Positions 7,090-9,161 of a DNA stretch of 9,161 nucleotides are shown here, one piece after another. The position numbers and the translations under genes are program-made. The notes beneath the pieces were generated by a model. That model had not been told where the DNA came from. It searched no databases and saw only the letters and a program-made list of their open reading frames with translations. Origin of the DNA: an uncultured Rikenellaceae bacterium (GTDB lineage Bacteria; Bacteroidota; Bacteroidia; Bacteroidales; Rikenellaceae); contig CAMTOL010000078.1 in the NCBI GenBank assembly GCA_947074135.1, positions 1 to 9,161 of the forward strand. The letters run 5' to 3'. Each line of letters starts with the position of its first letter. Positions within the stretch are counted from its first letter, which is position 1.

Positions 7090-7126
7090 TTCACAATTCA
7101 CAATTCATAGTTTATTATTATGAATT
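7089..7126. repeat. Short 7-bp tandem repeat and inverted repeat in the spt-lptB gap
   Basis: From 7090 the unit TTCACAA occurs twice in a row and a third, diverged copy (TTCATAG) follows. AATTCATA (7102-7109) is then inverted as TATGAATT (7119-7126) around a 9-nt spacer. Such AATTCACAATTC strings recur in gaps of AT-rich genomes. The weak AT-only stem without a T tract is not a convincing terminator. Confidence 0.6.
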
Positions 7127-7135
7127 TAACTTTAG

Positions 7136-7897
7136 ATGACAGAGGAAAAAGAGATAAAAGAGGAAAAAAAGATGAAACTTTGGACTCGTGACTTGATTAA
7201 GAAATACAAGTCACGTACAGTTGTTAACGAAGTTTCAATCGAGGTTGAGCAAGGAGAAATTGTGGGTTTACTAGGTCCTAATGGAGCTGGTAAGACTACC
7301 ACCTTCTATATGACTGTTGGGCTTATTAAACCAAATGGAGGACAAATCTTTCTCGACGACCAGGAGATAACAAAAGACCCTGTATATAAACGTGCACAGA
7401 AAGGGGTTGGTTATTTGGCGCAAGAGGCTTCGGTATTTCGTCGTCTTTCGGTTGAGGATAATATTAGAGCTGTACTCCAAATGGCTAATTTCACCAAAGA
7501 GTATCAGGATTGGAGGGTTGAGGACTTATTGAATGAATTTTCGTTGCAGAAAGTGCGTAAAAACCTTGGACAGCAGCTCTCTGGAGGTGAACGTCGTCGT
7601 ACCGAGATTGCTCGTGCTGTGGCCATCAACCCTAAATTTATTCTACTCGACGAGCCTTTTGCTGGCGTTGACCCTATCGCAGTTGCCGAGATTCAGAGCA
7701 TTGTAGCTTCACTTAAGGAGCTTAAAATCGGAGTTATTATCACCGACCACAACGTTCACGAAACACTCTCGATTACTGACCGCACCTATATTTTGGTAGA
7801 AGGCAAGGTTATTCGTGAAGGAACTGCTGAGGTATTAGCTGCCGATGAGTTTGTTCGCAAAGTATATTTAGGACCAGACTTTGAACTTAGAAAATAG
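7136..7897 (+). CDS. lptB: LPS export ABC transporter ATPase LptB
   Basis: The cytoplasmic ATPase of the LptB2FGC complex that extracts LPS from the inner membrane and drives it along the Lpt bridge. It is 253 residues and has all ABC motifs: Walker A GPNGAGKT (47-54), Q-loop AQE (Q96), signature LSGGE (148-152), Walker B FILLDE (168-173) and switch H205 in [25 protein letters not shown] and [11 protein letters not shown] are characteristic of LptB rather than of other branched-chain-type ATPases. LptB genes normally lie apart from lptF/lptG in this phylum, and neither is in the window. The first 13 residues are highly charged ([10 protein letters not shown]); a second in-frame ATG at 7172 starts [12 protein letters not shown] and has a purine-rich AGAGG about 10 nt upstream, so it is a plausible alternative start. 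No promoter is seen in the 46-bp gap, suggesting cotranscription with spt. Confidence 0.94.
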   Translation: MTEEKEIKEEKKMKLWTRDLIKKYKSRTVVNEVSIEVEQGEIVGLLGPNGAGKTTTFYMTVGLIKPNGGQIFLDDQEITKDPVYKRAQKGVGYLAQEASVFRRLSVEDNIRAVLQMANFTKEYQDWRVEDLLNEFSLQKVRKNLGQQLSGGERRRTEIARAVAINPKFILLDEPFAGVDPIAVAEIQSIVASLKELKIGVIITDHNVHETLSITDRTYILVEGKVIREGTAEVLAADEFVRKVYLGPDFELRK

Positions 7898-7923
7898 AGA
7901 TCTGCATTTAATTGGAAATACAC

Positions 7924-7969
7924 AAAAATAGAGCCTCAGTTTATAGCTATAAACTGAGGCTCTATTTTT
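7924..7969. terminator. Bidirectional terminator: perfect 46-bp palindrome between lptB and asnA
   Basis: Every base from 7924 to 7946 pairs with 7969 to 7947, a perfect 46-bp palindrome centred on AGCT. The GC-rich part is GAGCCTCAG/CTGAGGCTC, and the ends are A and T runs that give a U tail in both directions. It lies between convergent lptB and asnA and should terminate both. Confidence 0.92.
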
Positions 7970-7988
7970 TGCATATACTATAAAAAAA

Positions 7989-9020
7989 TTACTTCAAAAA
8001 GATACCATTTTTAGCAAGCTCCAAACGCATATCATCAGGCCAGATTGAACTCTGAACCTCGCCAATATGAGCGGTCTTCAACAGAAACATACACAAGCGA
8101 GATTGACCGATACCACCACCAATAGATAGTGGCAACTCATCATTGAGCAACATTTTATGGAATTTCAACTCTGCACGACGCTCCTCTCCACGTTCTTTAA
8201 GTTGGCGAACGAGCGCCTCTTTATCGACACGAATACCCATCGACGAAATTTCGAAAGCCGACTCAAGAACAGAGTTCCACACAATTATATCGCCATTCAG
8301 ACCGCAGAATCCTTCGCTGTTTGGAGTACTCCAGTCATCATAGTCTGGCGAGCGTCCATCGTGAATCTCTGCATTACTGAGTTTGCCGCCAATGCCCATC
8401 ACAAAAACAGCTCCATACTCTTTAGCTATCTCATTTTCACGCTCTTTAGACGATAGTGTTGGATAACGATCTAATAGATCTTGAGCACTAATAAAATATA
8501 TATCTTCGGGAAGTCTAGGAGTGATGTGTGGGTGCTTTTTATAGAGTTCAAGTTCAACGCTTTGAAGAGTAGCATAAATTTGTCGCACAACTTCTTTTAA
8601 GAAGTCTAGTGTTCTGTCCTCTTTAGTAATTGTACGCTCCCAGTCCCATTGGTCAACATAAAGTGAGTGAAGATTATCCAACTCTTCGCACGAGCGAACA
8701 GCGTTCATATCTGTATAGAGTCCATAACCGGGTGCAATTTGATACTCACCAAGTTTAAGTCGTTTCCATTTAGCAAGAGAGTGAACTATTTCAGCTTTAA
8801 CACCTCCCATACAAGGGATTTCAAAACTAACAGGTGCTTCAACACCATTCAAATCGTCATTAATACCAGTTCCCGACAGAACAAACAATGGCGCAGTAAC
8901 TCTACGAAGTCGCAAATTATTAGCTAGAGTAGTTTGAAAAAGATCTTTAATCTCTTTGATAGCTTGTTCTTGGGTTTCGGGTACAAGCAGTGGCCGATAG
9001 GTTTTTGGAATGTAGTCCAT
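7989..9020 (-). CDS. asnA: Aspartate--ammonia ligase (AsnA-type asparagine synthetase)
   Basis: Makes L-asparagine from aspartate, ammonia and ATP (AMP-forming), a class II aaRS-like cytoplasmic enzyme. From ATG at 9020 it has 343 residues (E. coli AsnA 330; Bacteroides about 345). Conserved blocks in order: LRLRRVTAPLFV (36-47), DDLNG (55-59), VHSLAKWKR (79-87), LHSLYVDQWDWE (117-128), GAVFVMGIGGKLS (203-215), RSPDYDDWSTP (223-233), LNGDIIVWN (241-249), ISSMGIRVD (258-266) and the ATP-site GGGIGQSRLCM (301-311). An in-frame TTG at 9029 would add three residues (MSD). ATG is preferred because it is the standard codon, agrees with the family's start region, and leaves a leader of about 26 nt after the -7 box at 9052-9059. 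Monocistronic, ending 20 bp before the bidirectional terminator. Confidence 0.96.
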   Translation of the reverse strand: MDYIPKTYRPLLVPETQEQAIKEIKDLFQTTLANNLRLRRVTAPLFVLSGTGINDDLNGVEAPVSFEIPCMGGVKAEIVHSLAKWKRLKLGEYQIAPGYGLYTDMNAVRSCEELDNLHSLYVDQWDWERTITKEDRTLDFLKEVVRQIYATLQSVELELYKKHPHITPRLPEDIYFISAQDLLDRYPTLSSKERENEIAKEYGAVFVMGIGGKLSNAEIHDGRSPDYDDWSTPNSEGFCGLNGDIIVWNSVLESAFEISSMGIRVDKEALVRQLKERGEERRAELKFHKMLLNDELPLSIGGGIGQSRLCMFLLKTAHIGEVQSSIWPDDMRLELAKNGIFLK

Positions 9021-9051
9021 ATCTGACAAAGTTTTAGATTGGTTAACTTTG

Positions 9052-9059
9052 CAAATATA
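9052..9059 (-). promoter_or_regulatory. asnA: Leftward -7 element for asnA (TATATTTG)
   Basis: Read leftward this is TATATTTG, an exact TAnnTTTG match, 31 bp upstream of the asnA ATG. Initiation near 9046 is expected. At -33 spacing there is only an AT-rich run, not TTTG. No AsnC-type operator could be recognised. Confidence 0.5.
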
Positions 9060-9108
9060 TGTAATAAAGGTGGTTTTTAAAATAATTTAACAATACAGTT
9101 GTCTTTGA

Positions 9109-9161
9109 TTAAATATTTTCAGAAAACTCATACAATTTATTATCTACAGCAATCTTTTCGA
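9109..9161 (-). CDS. Possible 3' tail of a leftward gene (partial)
   Basis: Reading leftward from the window edge, one frame is open for 16 codons (EKIAVDNKLYEFSENI) and ends in TAA at 9111-9109. The other two leftward frames meet stops early. The peptide has a plausible composition, but it is too short to identify and the DNA is as AT-rich as intergenic sequence. If real, the gene runs codirectionally into asnA with about 50 bp before the asnA promoter and no terminator hairpin between them. Confidence 0.3.
   Translation of the reverse strand, partial: EKIAVDNKLYEFSENI

Noticed and set aside
7924..7969. Palindrome as a transposon end or origin element
   Set aside because: No transposase, target duplication or iteron is nearby, and the convergent-gene position with A/T flanks fits a bidirectional terminator.
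1..9161. tRNA, rRNA, CRISPR array, insertion sequence, prophage or defence system
   Set aside because: All gaps are short (about 205 bp or less) and contain only promoters, terminators and minor repeats. Every long frame belongs to a recognised family, and nothing indicates a new multi-gene system.

Overview
The window looks like a chromosomal segment of a Bacteroidales bacterium (phylum Bacteroidota). Four things point there. The protein families match Bacteroides/Porphyromonas-type homologues: a RecQ with an extended C-terminus, bacterial serine palmitoyltransferase, AsnA with the Bacteroidota-style N-terminus, and a Nif3/zinc-ribbon gene pair. Intergenic regions carry TAnnTTTG elements, the -7 box of the Bacteroidota primary sigma factor; one has a well-spaced TTTG upstream. 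Purine-rich Shine-Dalgarno sites are mostly absent. The DNA is AT-rich. No taxon below the order can be assigned from the sequence alone.

Layout. Positions 1-206 hold a possible partial leftward gene start and a divergent promoter region. Positions 207-2441 carry a tight rightward three-gene cluster: a MerR-type regulator, a Nif3-family dinuclear-metal protein and a coiled-coil C4 zinc-ribbon protein. It ends at a strong bidirectional terminator (2463-2504). Leftward recQ (2548-4743) converges on that terminator. recQ and rightward kdsD (4817-5788) diverge from overlapping promoters. A canonical promoter (5810-5841) then drives serine palmitoyltransferase (5905-7089), followed after 46 bp by lptB (7136-7897). 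A perfect 46-bp palindrome (7924-7969) serves as terminator for lptB and for convergent asnA (7989-9020, leftward). The last ~50 bases may hold the tail of another leftward gene.

How the genes work together. kdsD (first committed step toward Kdo), spt (first step of sphingolipid synthesis) and lptB (ATPase of LPS export) form a run devoted to the Gram-negative envelope, linking LPS and sphingolipid supply. recQ and asnA are housekeeping genes for genome maintenance and asparagine synthesis. The nif3/zinc-ribbon pairing is conserved across distant phyla, but its joint function is not settled.

No mobile element, CRISPR array, RNA gene or evident new multi-gene system is visible; this is mostly ordinary core genome. 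The most unusual feature is that the MerR-type regulator ends in QLSLF, a close match to the beta sliding-clamp-binding consensus, at the tip of a long acidic linker. Also notable are the compact Nif3, which lacks the insert usual in this phylum, and the back-to-back -7 boxes in both divergent regions.
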